Source: an uncultured Eubacteriales bacterium
GTDB taxonomy: Bacteria; Bacillota; Clostridia; Oscillospirales; Oscillospiraceae
Length of the DNA stretch: 32,188 nt
Direction of reading: 5' to 3'
Assembly (NCBI GenBank): GCA_900548615.1
Contig: URKW01000011.1
Span: forward strand, 1 to 32,188
Below the pieces are notes generated by a model that saw only the letters and a list, made by a program, of their open reading frames with translations, was not told where the DNA came from and made no database searches. The position numbers and the translations under genes were made by a program. Numbering within the stretch: the stretch's first letter is position 1; the number at the start of each line of letters is the position of its first letter. Of the stretch, positions 23,588 to 31,492 are shown piece after piece.

Positions 23588-24286
23588 TTAAATAAAAAAC
23601 TTCCTGTGCAGCGACCTTTGCAGCGGCTTGCAGATGGCCACCACCAGCAGCATGCCGCCCAGCAGTACGCCGGCGGTCAGCGGGTACAGCGACCAGAAGA
23701 ATGTCTCGTGCAGCTGGAAGGTCAGGTTGATGAGAAACTCGATCAGCACCGCCACGCCGCCGGAAAGCATCAGCGCCCCGCTGAACACATACAGGTGTCC
23801 GCCGGGCAGATATCGCAGCAGCGCCACCATGGCCGTCACCAGCACTCCGATAGCGCCCGTTACCGGGAAGGCGAAGGACAAGAACCAGTGTCCGCCCGTG
23901 GCGAAGTTGATATACAGCAGGTACAGCCCAATGGCCGCAAAGTCGATGGGCACGAAGATCACCGGATTGGGGCGGCGGAACCACAGGGGCAGCGCCACCA
24001 GCACATACAGCAGCGCCACACCGCCGGAGGCGTACCCCGACCAGACGATGGAGCCGTTGATGCGCCAGTCGCAAAGGATGAACAGCACCGCCGGCAGCAG
24101 CGCCAGCACCGTCAGCAGAAACAGCGCGCCGGAACGGCTGACCTCCTCCGTGTGGGGACGGTGGTCGACAGGATAGGGCGGCTGGCCCTGTTGGGGCGGC
24201 ATATCCGGGTGAAAGGCCCGCGTACCGCACAGGGGACAGACCTTCTCGCTGTCGGCCAGCTCTACGCCGCATTTGACACAATACAT
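23588..24286 (-). CDS. Zinc-ribbon membrane protein (DUF6320-like)
   Basis: The protein has 232 residues from ATG 24286, with AAAGGAG 6 nt upstream. The N-terminus is a four-cysteine zinc ribbon: Cys3, Cys6 (YCVKCG) and Cys17, Cys20 (VCPLCG). After a Pro-rich linker (28-48) come about six hydrophobic helices from residue 52 to 222, then a basic end (KPLQRSLHRKFF). I recall such proteins as DUF6320, found beside acetyltransferase/hydrolase genes, but this is from memory. It is 19 nt downstream of the hydrolase-acyltransferase fusion and is surely co-transcribed, so the two may act together at the membrane. Its function is unknown. Confidence 0.85.
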   Translation of the reverse strand: MYCVKCGVELADSEKVCPLCGTRAFHPDMPPQQGQPPYPVDHRPHTEEVSRSGALFLLTVLALLPAVLFILCDWRINGSIVWSGYASGGVALLYVLVALPLWFRRPNPVIFVPIDFAAIGLYLLYINFATGGHWFLSFAFPVTGAIGVLVTAMVALLRYLPGGHLYVFSGALMLSGGVAVLIEFLINLTFQLHETFFWSLYPLTAGVLLGGMLLVVAICKPLQRSLHRKFFI

Positions 24287-24305
24287 GATGCGCTCCTTTC
24301 CCGCG

Positions 24306-26468
24306 TTACCGCTGGTTGCTCTCCACCTTTACGGGGAGGCCCAGCTGATGCAGCACGCGGTAAAAATGCAATTCCAGCTCCGGTTCCCGGATGCTGCGGA
24401 TACAGTTGATATACACGGTGTCGTTCCACGTCAGGACGCCGCAGTTGTGGGGGGCCTTGGCCTGTACGCCGATGATGAAATCCATCCGCGCCACATAGGG
24501 AGCCATCACCTCCGGCAGACGCACCACGCCCAGATTGGACAGGCACAGGCAGGATTTGCACTCGCCCACCGTGTCGAACACCGCCTTCATGGCCAGATTC
24601 TTGATGAACAGCGGCATCACCCGCAGCAGGGGCGACTGCTCACTGGCCACATTGGCGGCGAACTTGGCCCGCATGGTCTGGGGATTGTTTTCCAGTCCCA
24701 TCCGGTGGTGTACGGCGGCGCAGATCTCGTCAAAGGTGTAGTCGCCCATCCGGGGATCCACCTCCGGCGTGATATAGGACGCGAAGTTCCGCAGCGTCTT
24801 GCTGGGGAACAGGTTCCGCAGGTTCACCGGCAGCAGCACCTTCACCGGCTTGCGGCGGCTGCGCTGGGGCACCTTTTCCGCCTGCAGCTGGCAGATGGCC
24901 TGCATCATGACGGCGCACAGCAGCTCCGTCACCGTCACGCCGTGGGCCTTGGCGCACTCCTTCAGCGCCGGGGCCGGGATCATCAGGGTCACAAGATCCT
25001 TGAAGCCGTCCTTCTCCGGCGTACCGGTCAGGTGCCACGCGGTGGCCTCCTTGCGGCTGGCCTTTACATTTCCGGCATAGCGCAGGAAGCTGTCCTCCAG
25101 CTCCTCGGCATCCGGCTCCTCCAACCGGCCCAGCACGCCGTCCCCGGCGGGGATGGTCAGGCCGTATTTCTGGCTGAGATACTCCGCCAGCAGCGTCTTG
25201 AAGAAGGTCAGTCCGCCGGTGCCGTCGGTCAGCGCGTGGAAAAATTCCACCGCGAACCGGTTATGATAGACCAGTACCCGAAAGGCGCACTGCCGCACCT
25301 CGTGGAAGGGCGCGTGGGCCAGCGGGCAGCTTTTTTCCTCCTGAATGGCGGGGGAGTGGGGGATCTGCTCCAGATAGTACCAGAACATGCCCCGCCGCAG
25401 CCGCACGGCGATGGAGGGGAAGCGCCGGGCCGTCACGTCCAGCGCACTGCGCAGCACCGCCACATCTACCGGCTCGGTAAGGGTGGCGGAGATGCGGAAG
25501 AAGTTGTTCCAGTTCCGCCGCTTGGCGGCGGGATAGATTTTGGCGGCATTGTCCAGCTTCATCCACCGCAGGCTCCGGGCAGGGGACAGCACCTTGTCCA
25601 TGAAGCGGTTGATGGTCTCGAAGTCCTGGGGCATGTTCTCGCTGAGACAGTACAGCACATAGGCGTGCCACCGCTCCGGCGCTACGATCAGTTTGCTGCG
25701 GCAGCCGCTTTTCACCAGCTTTTCGTGGAGCATCCGGGTGTCGTCCAGCATCACCTCGTCCCCGCCCACGAACAGCAGCGATGGCGGAAAGCCCGTGAGA
25801 TCGCCGAACAGCGGCGAGCACAGCGGATCGGCGGGATCGTCGGTGTAGCACTTGGCGTAAAATTGCAGCAGCTCCGGCGACATGGAGGGGTCGACCTCCC
25901 GGTTTTCCTCATAGGACTTGCCGCTGCCGGTGAGATCCGTCCACGGCGAAATGCCGATCAGGCCGCAGGGCAGGGGCAGTCCCAGCTCCTTCAGCTTCAG
26001 GCACAGGGCGTAGATCAGTCCGCCGCCGGCGCTTTCGCCGCACAGCAGGATCTGGTGGCCCGCGTAGCCCTTTTTCAGCAGGTACTGATAGGCCTCCAGC
26101 GCGTCCTCCACCGCCGCGGGATACCGATGCTCCGGGGCCAGACGGTACGCCGCGCAGAACACCCGCACGCCGCACTCCGCCGCCAGCACCGAGGAAAAGC
26201 CCTTGGCGTATTCCAGACTTCCGCAGGTGTAGCCGCCGCCGTGGAGATACAGCACCACGCCGCCCCGCCGCTGATCCTGGGGCATGATCCACGCACCCTG
26301 AAAGTGCTGGAAATCATGGTTCTTCGTCATGATCTCGCTGCGGTGCAGAGCGGTCATCAGCTCGCCCAGCTTATCCTGACCCTTTCGGCTGGCCTCTAAT
26401 GAACAGCTGGTCATAACGGGCTTGAACAGATTCAGTTGTGCGCGGACACGCTTGGCGTGCAGCTCCAT
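24306..26468 (-). CDS. Fusion of HSL-type alpha/beta hydrolase and condensation/alcohol-acyltransferase-like domain
   Basis: The protein has 720 residues from ATG 26468, 9 nt after AAAGGA; GTG 26474 is closer (3 nt) and less likely. Residues ~1-300 are a hormone-sensitive-lipase-type hydrolase: oxyanion motif HGGG (76-79), nucleophile Ser146 in GESAG, probable Asp237 (VGGDEVMLDD) and His268 (RWHAY). Residues ~303-720 resemble alcohol acetyltransferase or PapA/condensation proteins, beginning KLDNAAKIYPAA and carrying the active-site motif HALTDG (His411, Asp415). No signal peptide or membrane helix is seen. It may move or remove acyl groups on an unknown lipid or alcohol. The downstream zinc-ribbon membrane protein is its operon partner. 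Both active sites look intact. Confidence 0.88.
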   Translation of the reverse strand: MELHAKRVRAQLNLFKPVMTSCSLEASRKGQDKLGELMTALHRSEIMTKNHDFQHFQGAWIMPQDQRRGGVVLYLHGGGYTCGSLEYAKGFSSVLAAECGVRVFCAAYRLAPEHRYPAAVEDALEAYQYLLKKGYAGHQILLCGESAGGGLIYALCLKLKELGLPLPCGLIGISPWTDLTGSGKSYEENREVDPSMSPELLQFYAKCYTDDPADPLCSPLFGDLTGFPPSLLFVGGDEVMLDDTRMLHEKLVKSGCRSKLIVAPERWHAYVLYCLSENMPQDFETINRFMDKVLSPARSLRWMKLDNAAKIYPAAKRRNWNNFFRISATLTEPVDVAVLRSALDVTARRFPSIAVRLRRGMFWYYLEQIPHSPAIQEEKSCPLAHAPFHEVRQCAFRVLVYHNRFAVEFFHALTDGTGGLTFFKTLLAEYLSQKYGLTIPAGDGVLGRLEEPDAEELEDSFLRYAGNVKASRKEATAWHLTGTPEKDGFKDLVTLMIPAPALKECAKAHGVTVTELLCAVMMQAICQLQAEKVPQRSRRKPVKVLLPVNLRNLFPSKTLRNFASYITPEVDPRMGDYTFDEICAAVHHRMGLENNPQTMRAKFAANVASEQSPLLRVMPLFIKNLAMKAVFDTVGECKSCLCLSNLGVVRLPEVMAPYVARMDFIIGVQAKAPHNCGVLTWNDTVYINCIRSIREPELELHFYRVLHQLGLPVKVESNQR

Positions 26469-26503
26469 AGGCACCGTTCCTTTGCTGTAGATTTAATCTT
26501 AAT

Positions 26504-26532
26504 ATTATAGCATTCCCCAACGGCGTTGTAAA
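26504..26532 (-). promoter_or_regulatory. Sigma-A promoter for the hydrolase-acyltransferase operon
   Basis: On the - strand, TTTACA (complement of 26527-26532), a 17-bp spacer and TATAAT (complement of 26504-26509). It lies after the bioY stop, so the operon is independent of bioY. Confidence 0.85.
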
Positions 26533-26542
26533 TACGCGCCGC

Positions 26543-27079
26543 TTACCCCAGCCCGGGAATGCGCTTGCGCAGCAGGGGACACAGCAGCGCCGTCACGGCG
26601 ATCTTGATGGCGTCGCCGGGCAGAAAGGGCAGCATACCCGCCCACAGAAGCCTGGACACGCTCATGCCCTTGCCCATGTAGCCGTTGAGGATCAGCGCCA
26701 TATAGGGCACGCCCACGGCGTACAGCACCGCCAGTCCCGCCACGCAGGCCAGCGCCACCCGCACCGGAGAGGCATTGCGCCGTGTCAGGGCGCCGATTAC
26801 GGCGGCAGTGGGGATCAGCCCCAGCAGAAAGCCGAAGGTGGGCTGCAGTACGTAGGCGAAGCCGCCGCCGGTGGTAAAGATGGGCAGACCGATCAACCCC
26901 AGCGCCACATAGACTGCCTGACTCAGCGCGCCGCACCCGGCGCCCAGCAGCACACCCGCCATGGCGGTGAACAGAAATTGCAGCGTGATGGAGGAGACCC
27001 CCAGCGGGATACGCAGAAACGCGCCTGCCGCCGTCAGTGCGGCAAACAGCGCGGTATAGACCAGCTTTCGTGAAGTCAT
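26543..27079 (-). CDS. bioY: Biotin transporter S component BioY
   Basis: This 178-residue hydrophobic protein has about six helices and the BioY pattern: TALFAALTAAGAFLRIPLG, a FLFTAMAGVLLGAGCGALSQ segment and LGLIGLPIFTTGGGFAYVLQ. It is the membrane S component that binds biotin, working alone or with a shared ECF energizing module (no ecfA/ecfT here). GGAGGG lies 7 nt before ATG 27079. It is divergent from birA, whose product attaches biotin to carboxylases, so the pair forms a biotin uptake-and-use locus. Confidence 0.95.
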   Translation of the reverse strand: MTSRKLVYTALFAALTAAGAFLRIPLGVSSITLQFLFTAMAGVLLGAGCGALSQAVYVALGLIGLPIFTTGGGFAYVLQPTFGFLLGLIPTAAVIGALTRRNASPVRVALACVAGLAVLYAVGVPYMALILNGYMGKGMSVSRLLWAGMLPFLPGDAIKIAVTALLCPLLRKRIPGLG

Positions 27080-27090
27080 GACAAGACCCT

Positions 27091-27144
27091 CCTGATCAGG
27101 AAAAGAATGGAAACATGATACCCCGCACGCTATGATACTGTCAA
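27091..27144 (-). promoter_or_regulatory. bioY promoter and possible operator
   Basis: On the - strand, TTGACA (complement of 27139-27144) and TATCAT (complement of 27115-27120) are 18 bp apart. ATGATAC occurs twice on the + strand (27115-27121 and 27132-27138), 17 bp apart, the first over the -10 box. A perfect palindrome CCTGATCAGG (27091-27100) lies at the ribosome site. Neither matches the classic BirA operator. Confidence 0.6.
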
Positions 27145-27165
27145 GAGCACCAGATGATTTTTTCC

Positions 27166-27194
27166 TTTACTGACCGGGGAAAACGTGGTAATAT
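27166..27194 (+). promoter_or_regulatory. Sigma-A promoter for birA
   Basis: TTTACT (27166-27171), a 17-bp spacer and TAATAT (27189-27194), about 27 bp before ATG 27222. The leader is very short. Confidence 0.75.
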
Positions 27195-27221
27195 GGGGCA
27201 CAAATGAAAGGGGGCGGCGCA

Positions 27222-27968
27222 ATGGAACAGCCGATGCTCTATCGCTATGAAACGGTGGACTCCACCAATACCGTGTGTAAGACGCTGGCGCGGCAGGGCG
27301 CGGAGGACGGCACCGCCGTCATCGCGGCGCGGCAGACGGCGGGCCGGGGCCGTATGGGCCGGGGCTTCGAGTCGCCTGCGGGATTGGGACTGTACCTCTC
27401 CATGCTGTGGCGGCCTGTGGCGTCGCCGGAGGGTCTGCTGCCCCTGACGGCCATGGTCTCGGCCTCTGCCGCGCTGGCGATCCGCCGCGTGGCCGGGGCG
27501 GACGTGCGCATCAAGTGGCCCAACGATCTGGCGCTGAATAGCAAAAAGCTGGCAGGTATCTTGACGGAGGTGTCGCTGGCGGACGGCGGCGTGGATTATG
27601 TGGTCGTGGGCATCGGCGTGAATCTGCGGCAGAGGCCGGAGGATTTTTCGCCGGAGGTGGCGAAGATCGCCACCTCGCTGGTGGCGGAGGGCTATGACGT
27701 GGAGCGGGAAACGCTGGAAACGGCGCTGGTGGACGCGCTGCGGCAATCGTTCCGTCACCTGTGTGCCCCGGAGACCTATCTGGACGATTACCGGCAGCTG
27801 TGCCTGAATCTGGGGCGGCAGGTGCACATCCTGCAAACGGACGAAACGGTGACGGCGCTGGATATCGACCCCCAGTACGGCCTTGTGGTGCGGCACGGCA
27901 GCGGCGCGGTGGAGACCCTGCGGTGCGGCGAGGTGTCCGTGCGGGGACTGTACGGCTACGCGGAATAA
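27222..27968 (+). CDS. birA: Biotin-[acetyl-CoA-carboxylase] ligase, monofunctional
   Basis: The protein has 248 residues from ATG 27222, with AAAGGGGG 7 nt upstream. The catalytic domain has the biotinyl-AMP loop GRGRMGRGF (41-49) and KWPNDLAL...KKLAGIL (98-115), and a C-terminal SH3-like domain (about 200-248). It lacks the N-terminal winged helix of bifunctional BirA, so it should biotinylate carboxylase BCCP domains without acting as a repressor. It is divergent from bioY. The chromate-transporter gene begins 29 nt after its stop. Confidence 0.95.
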   Translation: MEQPMLYRYETVDSTNTVCKTLARQGAEDGTAVIAARQTAGRGRMGRGFESPAGLGLYLSMLWRPVASPEGLLPLTAMVSASAALAIRRVAGADVRIKWPNDLALNSKKLAGILTEVSLADGGVDYVVVGIGVNLRQRPEDFSPEVAKIATSLVAEGYDVERETLETALVDALRQSFRHLCAPETYLDDYRQLCLNLGRQVHILQTDETVTALDIDPQYGLVVRHGSGAVETLRCGEVSVRGLYGYAE

Positions 27969-27997
27969 AAAATGACCATATAAAAGAGGTGTTTTCA

Positions 27998-28540
27998 TTG
28001 AAAGAGTGTTTGGAGCTGTTTCTGACGTTTGCCAAGGTGGGCGTCATGACCTTTGGCGGCGGCATGGCTATGCTGCCCATCCTGCAGCGTGAGGTGGTGG
28101 AGAACAAGGGCTGGGCCACCGACGAGGAACTGACGGACTATTTCGCCATTGGCCAGTGTACGCCGGGCATCATCGCCGTCAATACCGCCACCTTTATCGG
28201 CCAGAAGCGCAAGGGTATTCTGGGCGGCATTGTTGCCACGCTGGGCATCGTGTTTCCCTCGCTGATCATTATCACGCTGCTGGCGGGCCTTATCACCAGC
28301 TTTTCTCATCTGGAGTGGGTGCAGAACGCCTTTGCCGGTATCCGCGTCTGCGTCTGCGTGCTGATCTTCAACGCCACGCTGAAGCTGTGGCAGGGCGCGG
28401 TGAAGGACGTGTGGGGTGCGCTGATCTTCGCGGCGGTGCTGGCCGCCTCGCTGCTGACAGATCTTTCACCGGTGCTGTTTGTGCTGGCGGCGGCTGTGGC
28501 GGGCATTATTCTCCGTAACGTGGGAGGTGCCAAAAAATGA
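27998..28540 (+). CDS. Chromate transporter family protein, first half
   Basis: The protein has 180 residues and starts at TTG 27998, chosen for AGAGGTG 6-7 nt upstream; the longer frame lies inside birA. It has the CHR-domain pattern: ECLELFLTFAKVGVMTFGGG, IGQCTPGIIAVNTATFIG and several hydrophobic helices. In B. subtilis and many Firmicutes ChrA is split into two short proteins that act as a pair, and this is the first. CHR proteins export chromate, but the natural substrate in gut anaerobes is unclear. It overlaps the second gene by 4 nt (ATGA). Confidence 0.9.
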   Translation: MKECLELFLTFAKVGVMTFGGGMAMLPILQREVVENKGWATDEELTDYFAIGQCTPGIIAVNTATFIGQKRKGILGGIVATLGIVFPSLIIITLLAGLITSFSHLEWVQNAFAGIRVCVCVLIFNATLKLWQGAVKDVWGALIFAAVLAASLLTDLSPVLFVLAAAVAGIILRNVGGAKK

Positions 28541-29097
28541 TTTATTTGCAGCTGTTCTATGAATTCTTCAAGACCGGCCTGTTCGCCATCGGCGGCGGAT
28601 TGGCCACGTTGCCCTTCCTGTCGGATATGGCGGAGCGCACCGGCTGGTTCACCCAGTCTCAGCTGGCGGACATGCTGGCCGTCAGCGAGTCTACCCCCGG
28701 TCCCGTCGGCGTCAATATGGCCACCTACGTGGGCTTTGAAACGGCAGGCGTGCTGGGGGCTATAGTCGCCACATTGGGACTGGTGTTTCCCTCCATCGTC
28801 ATTATCCTTGTCATTGCCGGATTCCTGAAGGCGTTCCGCAATAACAAGTTTGTGGACGCGGCCTTCTATGGTCTGCGGCCCGCCTCCACCGCCATGGTGG
28901 CCTCTGCCGGTATCGGCGTGGTGCTGCTGAGTCTGGTGGATGCCTCCGCCTCCGGCCTGGCCTTCTTCCGCTGGAAGGAGATCACGCTGGCGGCCGTGAT
29001 CCTGGTGCTGACCCGCTGGGTGCCTGCTACCAAGAAGCTGCACCCCATCGTGTTCATCGGTGCAGCGGCGCTGGTGGGCGTGCTGCTGAAATTCTGA
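28537..29097 (+). CDS. Chromate transporter family protein, second half
   Basis: The protein has 186 residues and is homologous to the preceding gene but antiparallel in function: YEFFKTGLFAIGGGLATLPF, VSESTPGPVGVNMATYVGFE, and about six hydrophobic helices to the end at LLKF. The paired short CHR genes match the two-gene chrA/chrB-type arrangement described in Bacillus. The 4-nt overlap with the first half indicates coupled translation. The product probably forms a heterodimeric anion transporter in the cytoplasmic membrane. Confidence 0.9.
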   Translation: MIYLQLFYEFFKTGLFAIGGGLATLPFLSDMAERTGWFTQSQLADMLAVSESTPGPVGVNMATYVGFETAGVLGAIVATLGLVFPSIVIILVIAGFLKAFRNNKFVDAAFYGLRPASTAMVASAGIGVVLLSLVDASASGLAFFRWKEITLAAVILVLTRWVPATKKLHPIVFIGAAALVGVLLKF

Positions 29098-29105
29098 CCG
29101 CCTGT

Positions 29106-29146
29106 AAAAGCGCACCTTATGCTTTTGATAAGGTGTGCTTTTCTTT
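29106..29146 (+). terminator. Intrinsic terminator after the chromate-transporter pair
   Basis: A 15-bp stem (29106-29120 with 29128-29142, one G-U) with a 7-nt loop ends in TTTTCTTT. Confidence 0.9.
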
Positions 29147-29201
29147 GTGCGAAGTGTCAAAATGCCCGTTTTTACGACGGAATTGTTAGGGTATTTGTCA
29201 G

Positions 29202-29230
29202 TTGTAATTTATTTCCCGGCGGGGTATGAT
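29202..29230 (+). promoter_or_regulatory. Sigma-A promoter for xpt-guaA
   Basis: TTGTAA (29202-29207), a 17-bp spacer and TATGAT (29225-29230). The start point would be about 28 nt before ATG 29265, too short a leader for a purine riboswitch. Confidence 0.7.
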
Positions 29231-29264
29231 AGTATCAATTTATATTATGAGGGGGTCTTTTCCT

Positions 29265-29846
29265 ATGGAGCAGTTAAAGGAACGCATCCGCCGCGAGGGC
29301 AAGGTGCTGCCGGGTAATATCATCAAGATCGACGGTTTTTTGAACCACCGGGTAGACACCAAGCTGTTGGGCGATATCGCGGACGAATTTGCTAAGTATT
29401 TCGATACCAGTAAGGCCACGGTGGTGTTGACCGCCGAAGCCAGCGGTATCGCACTGGCCACCGTGTGTGCCGAGCGGTACGGCGTTCCCATGCTGTTTGC
29501 CAAGAAGGCCAAGAGCGACAACATCGAAAGCGGCCTGATCCAGAGTGAAATTTTCTCCTATACGTATAAGAAAAAGGTGACGCTGCTGGTGTCTCAGGAG
29601 TGGCTCAGCGAGAATGACCGTGTTCTCATCATCGACGATTTCATGGCCAATGGCTACGCCATGGGCGGCCTGGTGGACATTGTGAGAAAGGCCGGCGCCC
29701 AGCTGGTGGGCATCGGCGTGGCGGTGGAAAAGGGCTTCCAGGGCGGCGGCGACAAGTTCCGCGCCATGCCGGATATTCCCTATAAGGCCCTGGCCGTCAT
29801 TGAATCCGCCGACGAGAACGGCATTATCTTCCGGGAGGACGACTGA
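29265..29846 (+). CDS. xpt: Xanthine phosphoribosyltransferase
   Basis: The protein has 193 residues from ATG 29265, 8 nt after GAGGGGG. The upstream in-frame ATG 29226 sits in the -10 region and is not used. The length and MEQLKERIRREGKVLPGNII opening match B. subtilis Xpt. The PRPP-binding loop is VLIIDDFMANGYA (120-132). It converts xanthine and PRPP to XMP, the substrate of GuaA encoded next. Only 1 nt separates its stop from the guaA start, so the two are translationally coupled and form a xanthine-to-GMP salvage unit. Confidence 0.96.
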   Translation: MEQLKERIRREGKVLPGNIIKIDGFLNHRVDTKLLGDIADEFAKYFDTSKATVVLTAEASGIALATVCAERYGVPMLFAKKAKSDNIESGLIQSEIFSYTYKKKVTLLVSQEWLSENDRVLIIDDFMANGYAMGGLVDIVRKAGAQLVGIGVAVEKGFQGGGDKFRAMPDIPYKALAVIESADENGIIFREDD

Positions 29847-29847
29847 C

Positions 29848-31377
29848 ATGAAAAAGGTTCTGGTTCTGGACTTTGGCGGCCAGTATAACCTGCTGGTGGC
29901 ACGCCGCGTCCGTGAGTGCGGCGTGTACTGCGAGATCAAGTCCTTCCGCATGTCCATGGAGGAGATCCGCGCTTTCGCTCCCGACGCGCTGATCTTTACC
30001 GGCGGCCCCGCCACCGTGTTTGAGCCCAACGCTCCCATGGTGGACAAGGCTTTGTTTGAAATGGGCATCCCTGTGCTGGGCATCTGCTACGGCGAGCAGC
30101 TGATGATGCATCTGCTGGGTGGCCAGTGCCGCAAGGCGGAGACCCGTGAATACGGCAAGGTGGAGTTGACCCACAAGGCGTCTCCGCTGTTTGCTGACGT
30201 ACCGGAGACGGCTGTCTACTGGATGAGCCACGGCGTGGAGGTGGAGCGCATGGCGCCCGGCTTCGAGATCATCGGCTCCACCGAGGGCTGCCTTCACGCG
30301 GCGGTGCAGTGCGCCGACAAGAAGCTCTACGGCGTGCAGTTTCACCCCGAGGTGCTGCATACCGAGTACGGCACCCAGATCCTGAAGAACTTCCTCTATA
30401 CTATCTGCGGCTTCCAGCCGGAGTGGACCATGGCTTCCTATATGGAGGAGGCGGTGGCCGAGTGCCGCCGTCAGATCGGCGATGGCCGCGTGCTGCTGGC
30501 CCTGTCCGGCGGCGTGGACAGCTCTGTGGCCGCCGCGCTGCTGCAGCGCGCCGTGGGCGATCAGCTGACCTGCATTTTCGTGGATCACGGCCTGCTGCGC
30601 AAGGACGAGGGCGATCAGGTGGAGCAGGTGATGAAGCACCAGTTCCACGTGGACGTTCGCCGTGTCAACGCCGGCCCTCGCTTTTTGGCCAAGCTGGCGG
30701 GCGTCACCGAGCCGGAGCGCAAGCGCAAGATCATCGGTGAGGAATTCATCCGCGTGTTTGAGGAGGAGGCCAAGAAGATCGGCGCTGTGGACTTTCTTGC
30801 CCAAGGCACCATCTATCCCGACGTGGTGGAGTCCGGTCTGGGCGGCGAAAGCGCCGTCATTAAGAGTCACCACAATGTGGGCGGCCTGCCTGACTGCGTG
30901 GACTTCAAGGAGATCGTGGAGCCCCTGCGCCGTCTGTTCAAGGACGAGGTGCGCCAGCTGGGCACCGAGTTGGGCCTGCCCGACGAGCTGGTGTGGCGTC
31001 AGCCCTTCCCCGGCCCCGGTCTTGCCATTCGCGTCATCGGCGATATTACCGAGGAGAAGCTTTCCATTCTCCGCGAGGCCGACGCCATCTTCCGCGAGGA
31101 GATGAAGCTGGCGGGGCTTGACCGTACCACCAGCCAGTTCTTCGCCGTATTGACCGACCTGCGCAGCGTGGGTGTCATGGGCGACGAGCGCACGTATGAC
31201 TATACGCTGGCTCTCCGCGCCGTGCAGTCTCAGGACTTCATGACCGCCACGTGGTCGCGCCTGCCCTACGATCTGCTGGACAAGGTGTCCAACCGCATCG
31301 TAGGCGAGGTGAAGCACATCAACCGTATCTGCTACGATATCACCTCCAAACCCCCCGCCACCGTGGAGTGGGAATAA
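29848..31377 (+). CDS. guaA: GMP synthase (glutamine-hydrolysing)
   Basis: The protein has 509 residues from ATG 29848, 9 nt after GGGAGG, which lies inside the xpt end. The class I amidotransferase domain has Cys80 (GICYGEQ) and His166/Glu168 (QFHPEV). The ATP pyrophosphatase domain has the P-loop SGGVDSS (220-226), and the C-terminal dimerisation domain ends RICYDITSKPPATVEWE, the invariant GuaA tail. It makes GMP from XMP, ATP and glutamine in the cytoplasm. The intact tail shows that the nearby integrase element has not disrupted the gene. Confidence 0.97.
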   Translation: MKKVLVLDFGGQYNLLVARRVRECGVYCEIKSFRMSMEEIRAFAPDALIFTGGPATVFEPNAPMVDKALFEMGIPVLGICYGEQLMMHLLGGQCRKAETREYGKVELTHKASPLFADVPETAVYWMSHGVEVERMAPGFEIIGSTEGCLHAAVQCADKKLYGVQFHPEVLHTEYGTQILKNFLYTICGFQPEWTMASYMEEAVAECRRQIGDGRVLLALSGGVDSSVAAALLQRAVGDQLTCIFVDHGLLRKDEGDQVEQVMKHQFHVDVRRVNAGPRFLAKLAGVTEPERKRKIIGEEFIRVFEEEAKKIGAVDFLAQGTIYPDVVESGLGGESAVIKSHHNVGGLPDCVDFKEIVEPLRRLFKDEVRQLGTELGLPDELVWRQPFPGPGLAIRVIGDITEEKLSILREADAIFREEMKLAGLDRTTSQFFAVLTDLRSVGVMGDERTYDYTLALRAVQSQDFMTATWSRLPYDLLDKVSNRIVGEVKHINRICYDITSKPPATVEWE

Positions 31378-31394
31378 ATATTTAGTGTTTTCTG

Positions 31395-31445
31395 AATCCT
31401 GAAAAGCGTTGGTAATACAGCGTTTTTCAGGATTTTTCTTTTTTA
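31395..31445 (+). terminator. Intrinsic terminator after guaA
   Basis: A 14-bp stem (31395-31408 with 31421-31434; AATCCTGAAAAGCG/CGTTTTTCAGGATT, one G-U) with a 12-nt loop runs into TTTTTCTTTTTT. Confidence 0.88.
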
Positions 31446-31447
31446 GC

Positions 31448-31486
31448 GGCTACAAATTGGCTACATTTGCAGCGATTTTTGTAGCC
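31448..31486. repeat. GGCTACAAATT repeats between guaA and the integrase; possible attachment or arm site
   Basis: GGCTACAAATT (31448-31458) is followed directly by GGCTACATTT (31459-31468), and an inverted TTTTTGTAGCC lies at 31476-31486. Repeats of this kind beside an integrase at a gene end suit recombinase binding. The core of recombination cannot be defined without the other end. Confidence 0.4.
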
Positions 31487-31492
31487 AGAGGC

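Noticed and set aside
24273..26399. 708-residue + strand frame opposite the hydrolase-acyltransferase gene
   Set aside because: It is the complement shadow of the - strand gene, with low-complexity His/Gln/Arg content, while the - strand shows two complete active sites.
29147..29264. Purine riboswitch upstream of xpt
   Set aside because: The space between the terminator and the promoter is too small, and no aptamer-like arrangement of stems is visible after the predicted transcription start.
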